A program made the position numbers and the translations under genes. Below the pieces are notes generated by a model, which did not search any database, was not told where the DNA came from, and saw only the letters and a program-made list of their open reading frames with translations. Positions 45,712 through 59,275 of a stretch of 64,000 bases of DNA are shown here, piece by piece; the stretch's first letter is position 1; the number at the start of each line of letters is the position of its first letter. The stretch lies in contig BRXU01000014.1 in assembly GCA_030267565.1 (NCBI GenBank), positions 310,001-374,000 of the forward strand, given 5' to 3'. This stretch comes from Pleodorina starrii (Eukaryota; Chlorophyta; Chlorophyceae; Chlamydomonadales; Volvocaceae).

Positions 45712-47617
45712 ACAGCGGCACTGCGCAGGGCAGGGGCATGAAGGGGGAGCTGCCGGCGTTTTTGCAGCCCACAGCCCGCACCCCGTCATCTGACATGTTT
45801 CTTTTTACTGCTTACTTCTGTTGCCAAGACGTAACGGTGCGATTTAGAAGCAGGTTTTGGGGAATGGTTTTTGGGACTGCGGGGTGTGAGAATGCGGAGC
45901 GAGGTGAGGGGAGAGGGGCTGACGGGCGGTGCAGGTGGGGCATGTGGGGCAGGTGAAGGTGTCTGCTGCAGCAAGCAGGACATCTGTGGCGCAGGACTGA
46001 CAAAACGACTGTGGATGCGGAGTGGGCGAGAAAACCGGTGCATGGGGTCGGGCGAGTGCAAGGTGTAGTACAAAAGAACGGGCATCGTGCGAAGGTTTTC
46101 GTACAAGTCATGCGGAAGATATCGTGACTGGCATGCGAGTGGCAGGCTGCTGCGGGATGAAGGCGGGGCGGAGGCGAGCACGAGGCCAGAGATGAGGGCC
46201 CAACCGAGGCCTGATTTGGTTGGGGCTGGCGGCATCGCGGAAGACGGTGACTGGCATTTGTCGGCAGGTGGGGTGTCGCACGCCGGCCCCGAATGAATAT
46301 GTGGGGTAGGAAAGTGACCCGAGGAGACGAGCGCGTGGGGAGGCAGGCAAGGTCGGGTCTGGTCGCGGGTTGTGTGCGCGTGTGCGTGTGCGTGTGCATG
46401 TTTTAGCGGCGGTCACCTACAGGGACGGTGTCGGCGTGGTTCGTAGTGGGTGTGCTTCAGGACCGTGTGTTGGTGTTTACGTTTCGTGCGAATCACGGAT
46501 TTGTACTGAGTCGTTTTTGTACCGAATCGATCATTCCGTACCGTACGGTACCACCGTGCATTTCTTTGTGTCGCAGCGGCGGCAGCCAGTTTCATGTGTC
46601 TCATCAACCGTTCGTTCGGACAAACAACTGCCTTTGAAGAAACCACACATCTTACAGTCGAGCGGAAGCGATTGTCGGTGCATGGCTTCATACCGCATAC
46701 GTAGTGTTAACAGCTCATCAGGCGGCTGTGGGGCTTTGGCGGGCGTGATCACGTCCATCTCGCCGGGGCACGGGTAAATTGTGGGAGGCCGAAGGTACAG
46801 CCCGTTGGCCGAGCGGGCAGTGTGATGGTGTACGGAGCTGTACGGAGCGCGGCTTCGCGAATGGGCCGCTGGCGGTTGGCGGGGCCCGACACAGCGAGCG
46901 CTTCGCGGTACAAGTGTCAAAAGCGGACAATGTTCGACGGCCTCCGGCCTGTGAGTGAAGGCCATCGATACTGTCTATTTGTACTGTCAGTGTCGGGCTT
47001 TGGAGTGTGCAGAGCAAGGGGCTGTTCGACCGGGCGTCCGGGGCTCCGGGCCTCTTGAAAGGCGGATCCTCAACTGTCCAATCTTCAACTGTAATAACTG
47101 TCTTCAGCGTCTCAAGTCCGACGATCGCTCCCCAACTCCCAGATACAGCTTCCAGAACCTTTGGTTAGTGTGGTAGCTCCTTTCATTTATGCACAGCTCT
47201 TAACGTGTGGGAAAACTGTCAGCACATCGCTGTGGACTATGCCACTCCAGTACGGGCAAGGTGGACGACGGCGCCTCGGAGCGGACGACGACCATTTGAC
47301 GGCCGCGATATAGAATAGTCCACTACTTCAAAAAACATTTTGTTAGTTTGTGGTCCTCGCTTAAGTTTATGTAAATCTTCCGAAGGAGCGAGTCGCAATA
47401 TTTGGATTCAAATAATAACGAACCGCCAGACTGTCATTACCTTTCCCCAATCGCGACCTCTTCCGCTGTTTATGTAACGAACTGCGAATGAAATTCACCT
47501 AAGTTAAGAAACGGTGGCATCTCTCCATTCGTGCGGACTTGTCCTGAGAACACCTGCGGAGGCCAGGACCCCAACCAGGCAGTAACAGGAGCCATGATCT
47601 ACTAGGACATCGCAATA
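45712..47617. other. Spacer between DMC1 and the kinesin gene
   Basis: Holds the DMC1 3' UTR and the kinesin promoter. The first TGTAA is at 47090-47094, about 1.4 kb past the DMC1 stop, which would imply a long 3' UTR or a variant signal. The last 300 bases before the kinesin ATG are AT-richer. No coding exon was recognised. Confidence 0.45.
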
Positions 47618-50600
47618 ATGGAAAATATCAGGTAGCGATAAACGGATGACCGCCTTAAGGCGTCCTCCTTCAGCTGACGCAAAAATTTCGATTTGAATTC
47701 TCGACCTCCCATGCAATCACGCCCGCAGCGTCAGCGTGCGCTTGCGCTCGCTCAGCAAGCTCGAGGATCGGGAGCGCTGCGTGTGGAAGGTCGACGGCAG
47801 ACAAGTCGTCAATGTGGACGGCGAAGGTGTCCGGCGGGATGCCGATGCTCGACGCGACACCGACGGCTCGCGCCGGAGCGGCTCCTACACAGCCGACCAC
47901 GTGTTCGGACCGGATTGCGATAACGAGCGGGTCTATCAGGAGGCGGTGGAGGGGCTGGTTCACGACGCGGTGGATGGCAAGAATGTTACCATCATGGTTT
48001 ACGGCCAGACCGGCAGCGGCAAGACGCACACGATGGGCACCCCGGAGAGCCCGGGCGTCATCCAGCGCTCGCTCATCGACATTTTCGACCTCATTGCCCA
48101 GAAGGAGGATCGAGACTACCTGCTGCGCTTTTCGTACCTTGAGGTCCGTACGACAGCCGGGGTGGGGGATCGGGCGTCTGTGTCGTACCTGCTGCACTTT
48201 GACCGAGGCCCCGGGAAAGACCCGGTACACTGTCCAGCACGCCAAAACCCTCCGCCGCGGCCGCCGCGCACCGGGGCCGCGCCCCGGCCCGCGGCGGGCC
48301 GGGCCCGCGGCCCGCGGCCCTCACCCGGGCCCGCGCGGGCCGCCGCGGCACCCTCCACCAGCTGGGGCGTCTGTGTGTGATCCAACGGCCCGACTGGAAG
48401 CATTGCGTGCATTCTACAAGACCGGCCCACTTCGGACGATGTCCCCTCCGGCCGGTCCCCAAATACACCTGCATCCCCCCCACCTCTGCGCTCCGCACCT
48501 TCCTTCCTCCCTGTTCGCAGATCTATAACGAGAACGTGACTGATCTGCTGACTCCCGAAAAGATCCCAAAGCCGCTCCTCATAAAGGTAAGACGATCTGT
48601 ACCATTCACGGAACGAATGACACGCATCCGAAAATGGCGCCGATGGGTTTTGAGGGTTGACACACGTATGCACTAACACCCGCGGCCCACATGCCCCGCT
48701 CTAAACGCCCTTAAACGCCTGGCCCGATGCCCTTGAACGCCTGGCCCACAGGAGGACCGTCTAGTAGGTCCCGTGGTGCTGGGTCTGAGCGAGGAGCTGG
48801 TGACCTGCCCCGAGGACGTGCTGCGGCTGCTGCGCCAGGGGGAGGCCAAGCGCCACGTGGCGGCGTCCAAGATGAACGAGCACAGCAACCGCTCGCACGC
48901 CGTGTCGCGCATGGTAAGCAGGGTGTGGTGCGTGGGCGGGCGCTGGACGCGTGATTGGATGGATGGGCGAGTTTGGGGGGCAAGCAAGGGAGGACTGAAC
49001 CGCATCGTCTGAGGCCGCCCCATCACTCACAACGCAGCTCTCAACCAACCCCACCACCACATCCCCCATCACTCACGACCCGCACCCCATCACTCACCTT
49101 CCACCACCCCACCACCCACCACCCCATCAACTCATCAATCCACCACTCCGTCGTCTGGCATACCACCGCGCGCCACCCCACCACCCCGCCGCTCGCGCCG
49201 TCTCCGTCTCCGCTGCGGAACTTTCTTTTTTACCCCCGCCACCCCCCATCAGGTCCTGGAGAGCCGGCCGGCGGGCAGCGAGCAGCGCTCCCAGGCCACC
49301 CCCGTCATCGTGTCCAGTCTGGTGATGGTGGACCTGGCGGGCTCGGAGAGCGTCGCCAAGACGGGCGCCGAGGGCGAGCGGCTCAAGGAGAGCTCCTGCA
49401 TCAACAAGAGCCTGCTGGCCCTGGGGGAGGTGGTGTTCAAGCTCAGCGAGGGGGCGCAGACGACGGGTGGGTGACTGGCCGGCTGGCTGGATGGCTGGGC
49501 AGATGCCTGCCTGAATGGCTTCGAAGCGGGAGCGGCGGTGGGCGGGTGAAACCTTGTGGGCGGTGGGGCCTTGCGCGGTGATTTGATGCGCGGGGGACCG
49601 GGCAGCTCGCGGCTGATGAGGCCTGGCGCAGCATACCGCAACTCAGAACCCGGATGCGAGGTCCGAGGTGCGGCCACTTGGGATCCTCCACCACCGCCCG
49701 AGCCACGGCCCCACCACCAACCCCTCCCACAACACTTTGCGCCGCGGCCGAGCCAAAACTGGACGCACGGCACTGCATGCTGCTGACTGCACCGATGGGA
49801 CACCGATACCGACGCGCCCCATACACCACACCGCGCCGCGCCCCGCCCCGCGCTCTGCCGCCCCTGCCTCCCCCTTGCACCGTTTCCACCCCCACCCGCG
49901 CACATGTTGTGTAACAGTGCAACCGTGTCCTTCCTACCCTGTCGTACTGCCGTACATCCCGCACGCAATCAGGCGCCCACATCCCGTACCGCGACAGCAA
50001 GCTGACGCGCATTCTGAAGCCCTCCCTGGGCGGCAACGCAAAGACCATGATCATCTGCACCATCAACCCCGCGGCACGACACACCGAGGAGAGTCACCGC
50101 ACGCTGCGCTTTGCGTGTCGCGCCAAGCGCGTGGTTAACAACGTGGTTGTCCAGGAGGTGAATGCGGAGGCGGCGGCGGCGAGGTGGCAGGCCAAGGCGC
50201 TCAAGGAGCTCCAGAGGCGGCGCGCAGAGGGCATGTGAGTGCTGATGGGTTGGTGGGTTGGTGGTCCGATTTGGTATGTACCGTGCTGTATGTGCCGTGC
50301 TGTATGTGTAAAAGGTGTGGGGAGAGATTTGGGGGCTGCGTTGGTAGCGGTGGAAGGGGACAGGGAGTGCAGGGGTGGGGCGTGGGGCGGTGCTTGGTGC
50401 GTGCGTGGGTGTTGGGTGGACGGGTGAAGCTGCTATGGGGGCATGTGGCTGCAACCAGTCACACTGTGATCATCCCATCACTGTGGTTCAATCACGCAGG
50501 GCGGTGTCTTCGGAGGACGCTCGCGCGCAGATCAAGGCGCTGCGGACGGAGCTCCTGCGCAGCGAGGAGCAGAGGGCCAAGGCGGCCAGGGAGGTGGGTG

Positions 50601-53600
50601 GGTGGGCCGGTGCGGGCGCCGGCCGGTGAAGGGCGGGTGGTGAGGGGCGGGAGGAGGGCCCGGTAGGGTCATGCCGGCGAAGGGAGCGTGGGTCCAGTCC
50701 ACTCCCATACTGCGATCGATATCAGCCACAGACCCTGGCGGAGGACATGGCTCGCGCCGCGCTCGCGCATTCATCACCCCAACACAGCGGTATCACGGAC
50801 AAAAGCAGTTGCAGCACAGCCAATTTCCCTGCTGGGAGCCTGGACGATGATGGTGATGACGATGTTGAGGAGGCGGTAGGGGTTCTGGTCGCTCGGTCTG
50901 CTAAGCTCTTGCCTCGCAACCTCACCCCCCGTCCTGCAACGCGCGCGCGGATGCAGGCGGAGGTGGCTCGGCAGTTGATGGTGCACACATTTGACATGGC
51001 GGCGGCCGCGGCGGCGGCGGCAGCTGCCTCCGAGACGCCCACCCGCAACCGGCCACACTCGTGCTCCCACGCACGCATCCGGTCGTGGAGCCCCACGGGC
51101 TCGGCGGGGCCGACCATGACCGAGATGACGGGGTGGACGTCGCCAGGTCGGTTGCCACACATGTGTCGTACACATCCACAAGTTGCCGTACATGAGCCAT
51201 CATGTATGTCGTACTCTGCCGCTTGCAGGAGGTGCGGGCCCGGCGGGGGCGGGGGCGCCGCGTCCGCCCTCCCTCGACTCCATGTCCGAGGGGGGCCAGG
51301 AGGCCTCTTCGCGAGACAGCGAGGATCCCACCTCATCACGCACGCCCGGAGGCCCCCCACCGCAGGTCTCAGGTGCGTATGGAAAAGGCACCGGCGCCAG
51401 CCCCTTGTGCCGCCATCCGCCGCCATAACTCCATGAGAGCCGTGAGACCCTGTTGCCCTGCTGCCCTGTTTGTTTTCCCCCCGGTAAGCTGCGCCATGCA
51501 AGTTGCAACCATGCTGTCTGTCGCAGCGCTCCATATGGCCCCATATGGCCCCCGGTAATAAGGAGCGCATACTGCCTGCAGCGTGTTGGGTCGCGGATGC
51601 AAGCAGCTGGCCCCCTGCGAGGACGGTGACGTGCCCTGTACCACGCTACCACCGTGTCTTTCATTCCCCTGTTCCTTGCACTGCCCATATCCAGGCCGCG
51701 AAGCCGTTCCTGCGTTGGCCGAGGGCTGCACGCCGCGGCAGGCCGCGGCTGCTGCCGCTGCTGCTGCGGCGGCGCAGCAGCCTGGCGGCAGCGTCAGTCG
51801 GCGCGGCAAATGGCCTTCGGCCTCCCCCATGCAGCTTCAGGTGTGTGTATTCTCTTGTGAAAGGCCGGTGGCTTTGTCAGCTAGCCCACCACTGCCCCAC
51901 CAATCCCAGCCACACAGCGCGTTCGAGGCCGGGCTCTACGGCCCACGGAGCCAGCCTCGTTGCTTTGGCCCCGTCTGTCGGCATCCTTAACATTCACACC
52001 CTTACTATCGAGGCTGCCTGAACCTTTTGCTTCCTTGGGATCTGGATCCGCTTGGATTCTGCTTTGGCTCTGCCCGAACCTGCAGGATGCTGTGGATCTG
52101 TGGCGCATCGAGAACGGTCGGCTCCAGGAGGGGAACTGGCAGCTGCGTCAGGAGCTGCCGCCGAAAGTGAGGCAGGAGCTGCAGTGGCTGGCCGGTGAGA
52201 CGGGGTGCGGACACGGGCGCGGGGGGTGCGGACGTGGGGTGCGGGGTGCGGGTGAAAGGGCGACGGTGCGGAGGGCGCGTGGTGCGGACGTGTGGGTGCG
52301 GCATTTCGCGGCGCTGGCTGTGGTGCGTGTGGAGACCTAGGACATGGGCCCAACACACGCTCGCATCCCGTTCCCGGCCTAACACAACCCCCACAACTCC
52401 CCTCTCCAAACGCCCGCTCTCCAAACATTTGGGTTTGCGCCGCCACGCAGCCACCATCGCCGCCCACGAGGCGCTCAACGCACAGCTGCAGTCGGAGCGC
52501 GACGCTACGCAGCAGATGGTGGAAGGCCTGCAGGAGGAGAACGCAGAGCTGAAGCACGCCCTGGCTGACGTCATGCACCGCCAGATACACACCGCCATTG
52601 CCAGCGCGCGGTCGCCCCAAGACGGCTGCGCCGCCGTGGCGGCGGCGGCTGCCGCCGCCACCGCCGGGCCCTCCGGGCCCGGCGCCGCCGCCGCCAGGGC
52701 GGCGGCGGCCGCCGCCGCCGCCGCGGCGGAGCTGGCCGCCGCCGGCGCGTCGCCGCCGCCACTGCTGGCGGCGGGGGAGGCAGAGGCGGAGGCGGCATTG
52801 GCGGAAGCGGATTCTCGCGTGGAGGGACTGGAGTCGTTGGTGCTGCACCTGCAGAGGGAACTGGAGGTGGCGGCGGTGGCGCTGGCGGAGGCGGAGGCGG
52901 CGGCGCGCGGCCGAGTGGAGGCGGCGGTGGCGGAGGCGGAGGGCCGGGTGCGGCGCGGTGAGGAGGAGGCGGAGGAGCTGAGGACCCAACTGGAGGCCGT
53001 GCTGGATGAGGTGGAGGCGATGCGCGCCCGACTGCAGGTTGGTTGGTTAGTTGTCAGTTGGTCGGTTGTCGGTTGGTTTGTTCAATACTGTCGTTAAGCG
53101 ACTGGATTGATTGTCCGTTTCCTCGTACCCCCTCTCTTTTATGCACGGGCCATGGGGGTCCCCGACATGCCAGGATAAGTGTATATATGCTGACGTCTGC
53201 CTATGGCCGCTTGTCCCGCATCAACCGCTCCAACCGTTTTGTGTACAGATGTACGAGCTTCCGAGCAGCTTGTCGTCCTCCCTAGAGACTGTGCCGGAGG
53301 AAGAGCCCCTCAATATGCAGCAGACGTGCATCGGCTTCCTCCGCCGCCGGACGAGATCCTCCGCCACTTCCTCATTCTCGTCGGCTTCGTTGGCGGAGCT
53401 TGACGCCGCCGCGGCGGCGGCAGCCCAGGCGGAGGCACTTGCGGACGCCAACGCCGCCGCCGTTGCCATGTCAGTCGCCGCGGAGGCGCAGCCGCAGCAA
53501 TGGCAACGCCCGACGGATGCCGATGCGGCGATCGAGGCTGGGATCCAATGGGGAAGCGCGGGTGGCGGCGGTGGCAGCTATGCCGCAGCGGACCCGCCCA

Positions 53601-56600
53601 GCGACGGCGGTGCATTGGCAGTTGTTAGGAGGAGCCTCGGGGAACGCTTGGCAGCGGCTGCAGCGGCGGCCGCCGCCCGCAGCGGAGACGACTTTGCGCT
53701 GCGGGGCAGCGGTGCTGCCCCGCGCGTCAGCGTCGCTGGTGCAGCGGCCAGGGGCGCTCGCAGCACCGGTGGCGCGCACCTGGAAGACGGCGACGGAGGA
53801 AGCCGCGGCGGCATCCAGCCGGTCACTGACGCCGCCGTGGCGTCGTTGCATCTAGCCCTTTTGGAACTGGATGCAGAACTGGATCCGGAACGGGACCCGG
53901 TTTCGGAGCCGGCGCTGGAGCAGGTTGATGTACTGCAGGAGCTCTGCGTGCGGTACGCCGAGGCGGCGGCGGCAGCTGCCGCCGCCTCCGCGGACCCGGC
54001 TGACCCGGTGTCGGCGCTGGACCTTCGCGCGTCGGCGCAGGAGGCCGCGGTGGCGGCGGCGCTGGCGGCAGCGGCGGCGCGGCGACGCGTGAGCGAGGAG
54101 ATCGAGGCGGTCCGGTCTAGCGCCGTGGCGATGGTGGCGGCGGCGACGGCGGCGGTGGCGGAGGAGCTGGCGGAAGCGCAGGACGTGGCTGTACGGCAGG
54201 ACGATGCGATCGCGGAGCTACAGGCGCGGCTGACGGCGGCGCTGGCGGAGGTGGAGGCGCTGCGACAACAGGTACGGCATGCGCAGGTGTGGGACCATTA
54301 CCTGGATCTTGGGTACAGCAAGGGAGTTGAGGGGCGTGTGTGCGTGTTTATGTTCAGCATGGGGATTTCCTGCTGCAGGCGCGTTGGCTGAGAGAGCGGA
54401 AAAGCATACACGAGCAGCGATCTTGCGAAACCGCCCTCTTTTCTCGTTCGGCGTCTCGGCGATCACCGTCGTGACGCGCTCGCGTTCTGCACTAACTTCG
54501 CTTTTCTCACCGCAGCTGCAAGGCGTCGGCGGCGGCACTGGGGCGGACCAGGCGCGCGGCGCTGAACCAGCCCTCACGGCCGCGCTCGAGGCGGCACTGG
54601 AGGCGGCGGAGGTGGCGCTCCTCAAAGCGGAGGCGCGCGCCGCCGCGACCGTGAATGAACGCGACGCGCTGCGGGAGCGGCTTCAGCAGCTGCTCAGGGC
54701 GGGCGCCGCCGCGGCGGCGGCAGCCGCCGCCGCCGCCGCCGACTCGACGAGCGAGGAGGATGATGAGGATGAGGAGCCGGCGGAGGAGCAGGAGGCGCGG
54801 CGGCCGCTGTTGGCGCCATCGCCGTGGGCCGGCGAGCGGCGGCCTACAGCACGGCACGTGGTGGGTGAGGGAGAAGGAGGGATGAGGGGGGGGTTAGGTC
54901 TGCTGGTTTCGCTCTTGCGCGTATCGCGCATCCAGACAAAATAAAGGGGGAGGAAGAGTGCGGGTGGGAGTCGGGTGGGGCAAGGCGGGAGGTGCATCCC
55001 TGCAGAGGCAGTGGCAGCAGAGGGCTCCAGAGCGAGCTGCCTGGTGCGGCAGCTGCCAGCAAAAGGATTTAGCTATTTTGCTTTTTCTTGCTATTCTAAG
55101 CCTAGATCAGGCCAGATCATTTGTTGAATCGAGCGCGATTGAGCCGTTAGGTCCCACTCAATAAGAAACTGCTATCTATCCTTTCCTTACGATTTTCTTT
55201 CTTTACGCTTTCCTTTGTTTGCGCTCTGTTGCCTCTGCACTTTAGGTCTGGGGCTCCGAAACCGCGACGCCAGCGCGCCTGGGCGGTGCCGAGGGCAGCT
55301 GGAGGAGCGGCGATGTGGGCGATGATGGCGGTAACGACTCGGAGGCCGAGGAGGCGGGCGGGGGCCAGGTTGTGGTCAAGGAGGAGGCGGAGGGCGATGA
55401 GAAGGGCGACAAGGCGTCACGGGTTCCCAAGAAGGAGGCGGAGACGGTGGCGGTGGCGGACACACAGCTGCAGCTGCAGCTTCGTTTCCAGATGGAGCAG
55501 GTGCGGGTGCGGGGTGTAACGTGCCGCCAGAACGAATCCTTGGTAGTCTACAAGTCTGGATGCATATGCATTAAATAGGGTTACCTGTTACGTAGTTTAA
55601 ACGTCTTCTTCGATTCACGGGTCACGTGCCCACGTTGGGATCCGCGGATTCAGAAGTATTCAGAGGCTTCAGGGCTTTACGTGATGAGCGACCAAACGAT
55701 TTATGACCAGCCGGCTGCGGCTTGCTCGTCACGCTTTCCTTGGTCTGTACCACCCTGGCTCACCTCATTGCACCCTGGCCGACCCACCGCACGGCCGCCC
55801 TGCCGTGCTACCTGGTTGCAGGTGCAGCAGCTGCGTCGGGAGGTGGCAACGCTGCGTTTGGAGCTGAGCCGCGTGCTTGAGGACAAGTTGGGCGCGGAGG
55901 AGGTGCGAAGGTGTATGTGCGAGTGGGTGTTGGTGGGGTGAAGGCCCAGAGGGGAGGGGAAACATGGACTTATCTCATTGGTGTAAAGCCACATATATGC
56001 ATGGAAATGCTGTGCGCTCGACTAGGCCGCAGCTTGGGTAGCGAGTGGAATGGGTATAATGGGGCACGTGGATATATATGCGTGGGAGCGTGCGTGGGCA
56101 TGGGGATGGGGAATGGCCGCACACAACAGAAATGCGCAACGCCGCCGTTTCCTCTTCTATTGCCTCTTTTCGACGCCTGTCGCGGACGCACTCGGGCCGC
56201 CCCTTCCCCCCTGCCCCGTCCACCTTCCACTCCCTTCGGCCCTTCGACCCTTCCTGCTGCCCTTCCTGCGCTCCCCCGACGTCCCTCCCTTCCTGCCCTC
56301 CCCCGATGTCCCTCCCTTCCTGCCCTCCCCCGATATGCTTCCCTCCGCTTCCCTCACGCAGCAAGCCAGCCGTCTGCGGGCAGCCCTCGACGACTGCCAA
56401 CGTGAGTCCATCCGGGTCGGTTGAAAGTGCCTGCGTGGCCGCCTCCAAACCGCGCCGCAACGCCACATGCTGCCCCCCACATTGTTGCACGCACGTGCCC
56501 TGCATGCCCTATACATGCGGTCACAGAGTGCTCAAGCTGCTGCCCCTGACTTGCGCGCAGAGCGGCTCCGGAACGCGACCTCGGAGAACTCTTGCCTGCG

Positions 56601-59275
56601 GCAGGAGGCGCAGAAGTGCGCGGCGGCGTTGTGCGTCGCGCGGCGCGCGGTGGAGGAGCGGGAGGCCAAGCTGGCTGCTCTGCGGGCCACGTTGCTGGTG
56701 TGTGAGCTTGCGGGCAAGGAGCTTCCGGTTTGTGGCGGCGGCGGAGGCGGAGGCGGAGGCATGGCCACCCCCGGCGCCGGCGCCAGGGCCCCTGGGAGTA
56801 TGGTGGGAGCACAGCAGCCGCCAGTGGCAGCCGTCGGTACGCCGGTGAGAGGGTTTCCATTGCACAGTTGGGTTTTAGTGGTGAAGGGTTTTAGGGTTTT
56901 AGTGGTCGCGCATGGCTTTCGAAATGGGTGGTTGCGTTTCGCGCTGGCATGCCGCTACCTAACAATGTATGTTGATGGCTTTCCGCGGGGATAGTCAGGG
57001 TTGGAGGCTTGACTTAGGCAGGGCATAGCGGTTCAATGTTCGGCGCGGTGCTTGCGGTTGACGTGTTCTCGCTTTCGACCTTTGCCGGGCCGCTTCTGGC
57101 ACGCCAACGATGCCTTTCAAACCCTCCAGACTGCATTCCATCGCCGAGGATAAGTCGTCTCTGTTTATCCGCCTTACCCACTGCTGCTGCTGAGAACCCG
57201 ATGTGCTCACACCGCCGGGGGTGCCCGCTTGCCCGCAGGTGGCCAAGCAGCCATCCACTCGAGGCCACAGCAACATTCCAGCCCCAAGCTCGGTGGTGCG
57301 GCCCACAAGCCGAGCCTCAACCGGCATTCCCAGTCCAGCACCGTCGCCGGCACCTAGGGCCCCAACCGGCGTCGGCAGCAACGGCAGCACCCTTCGGGGC
57401 GGCGTCGGCGGCGCTGGTGCCGCTGGCCGGGGCGCCGTGAAGGGCGGTGGGGCGGTGTGCGTGAAGACTGGGAGCGGCTGCAGCGGTGCGGGCGGTGGAG
57501 CTGCTGGTGCTCGCCCTGGCAGCAGCAGCGGAGGAGGCGGCGGCGGCGGCAGTAGCAGCGGCGGGGGCAGCGGCGGCAACAGCGGCGGCGGCAGCGCAGG
57601 CCGGCGGCTCACACCCCCAAAGGTTCCGGTGGAGCCGTTCCGGCGCTCTCCGCCAACGTCGCGCGGCGCAGCCGCGGCAGCGGCGGGCCACGGTAAGTGC
57701 AAACAGAGGGTTTCGGGTCGAGCGCGTGTCGTATCAGCGGGGGGACGCTTTTACTACCGTGCCGCGTCAGCATGAGTCAGCTTTCCGTGAGTTGGCGTTA
57801 CGCACGTGTCGTGTGAGCGCGAGCAGCATTACCGGTCGCAAGCCCGGGGCGATGCTCGACTCAGCAGCGACTGCGCGTTTTATCACCGGGCATCGCGTGC
57901 TTGCCTTGTGACGTTCGGCAGAGCCCCCAACAAGCTTTGCCTGCGTGCGTGTGTATCACAACGAGAACTTCTACAAGCTACTACCGTACTCCAGGTTATA
58001 CAGCCTGCCAGTAGTGGGTATGGGCAAAGATTCACGCATCCAAGCTGTGTGTCTGTGCGCCTCGTGCCCTGCAGCGAGCCTCATGGCGGCCGCCGCGGCA
58101 GCCAAGGGCCGGTACGCCCCCGCCGCTGACTCGTTCGACGGCGTGGGGACGGAGGAAGAGGCGACGCCGCCGCAGGCGGCGGCGCGCCGCGTACTGCACC
58201 GGATTCGAGCACCGAGCGCCGGGAGCCGTCTTCAGAGCAGCAGCTTGGTAAGCCGACCGGGTCCGCATGCACGCGCCTCGCTGCATTCTGTAAGAGTCTT
58301 CGTCTTTTGCAAAACTACTGTTTTTATTATACAACGAGTGATATATACTCGACGCATTACGATGTGTTTTTGATAAAACGCTCTGCAAGGCGGTGGGTTT
58401 AAAAACAGCCGCAGCAACAGTAGCGGCCTCGAGACTAGTGAAGCCCGCCGCTTTAAATGTTGTTTCGACTCCTTACGGGCGAAGGCTCCCCCCCCCTTGC
58501 GGTTCTCTCTTCGGTCTGCAGTGTAAAGGTCCTCGTCAATTGCCCCTTCCCCGTTGATCGGCGGGTCGCTTCCTCGTTAGCCGATGGCCGGCTTCACTAC
58601 ATAGCTGAGGGCAGCTACAAGGAACAAACAGTAGCTTAGTCTCGAAGGAGCGAAGTGATCGTAGAGACTGAGCTAGGTTTGTTACGACGTCGTACAGCTG
58701 ACCGAAGCTTTACCTTCGCGGGTCCTTGTCGCTCCCTTCCGCCAATACGTAGGAGCACATTTGATCTCAATTGTACGACCGGATGCTTCTCAGTAATTAC
58801 CGCAAACTCCTACGCCGCCATGGTCCCTTGCATGCAGGTTTCGGAGGTATTCGAGCGACTAAGCCGCCTCGAGCGACTGACCACCAGCAAACACAAGCCG
58901 CGGACGCCGCCCCCGCCGCCGCGGCGGCCCTCCCGAGCGCTGCTGCGCCTGTGCCGCGGCAACAGCCGCGCCGTAACGGGCAACGGCAAGAAGCAGCGGT
59001 CATCTTCCCAGCAACTGTTGGACGTTCAAGCTACCTTCTCCACCGCCGGCTGTGGCCTGCAGCTGCTTGCTCCTGGAGTGGAGTCGGTGGATGCGGCCGT
59101 GACCTACCCCCCCAAGGAGCCCGCTGCGGGGGCAGCTGCAAACGCGGGCGCTGGCGACGCGGCGACGGCGGCGGGGGCTACGGTTGAGACCCCGGCGGCG
59201 GCGTGCACGCCCGTGCAGGGCGCCCTTCCGACGATGACTGCGCGGCTGTCCATTTCCCTTCGCGCAGCTAAGTAG
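47618..59275 (+). CDS. CENP-E/kinesin-7-like motor protein
   Basis: Plus-end-type kinesin with an N-terminal motor and a long coiled-coil tail, 1,879 residues. Exons: 47618-47631, 47729-48143, 48521-48586, 48752-48913, 49253-49466, 49973-50234, 50500-50593, 50732-50875, 50957-51146, 51229-51372, 51695-51840, 52086-52194, 52451-53037, 53249-54271, 54516-54860, 55246-55500, 55822-55902, 56362-56401, 56561-56844, 57239-57692, 58075-58247, 58838-59275. All junctions are in phase. The start [16 protein letters not shown] is completed by a 14-base first exon. Motor motifs: P-loop [11 protein letters not shown] (about 97), [10 protein letters not shown], switch I NEHSNRSH (usual NxxSSRSH), switch [27 protein letters not shown] and [20 protein letters not shown]. 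The neck VVQEVNAEA resembles kinesin-7. The tail has Glu/Ala heptad stretches, poly-Ala, an acidic EEDDEDEE patch and a Gly/Ser-rich segment. A spindle/kinetochore role is inferred from the family. Confidence 0.9.
56266..56340 (+). repeat. 27-bp pyrimidine-rich tandem repeat in a kinesin intron
   Basis: About 2.7 copies of a unit of the form CTTCCTGCCCTCCCCCGATG just upstream of the exon 18 acceptor. It forms an extended polypyrimidine tract. Confidence 0.8.
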
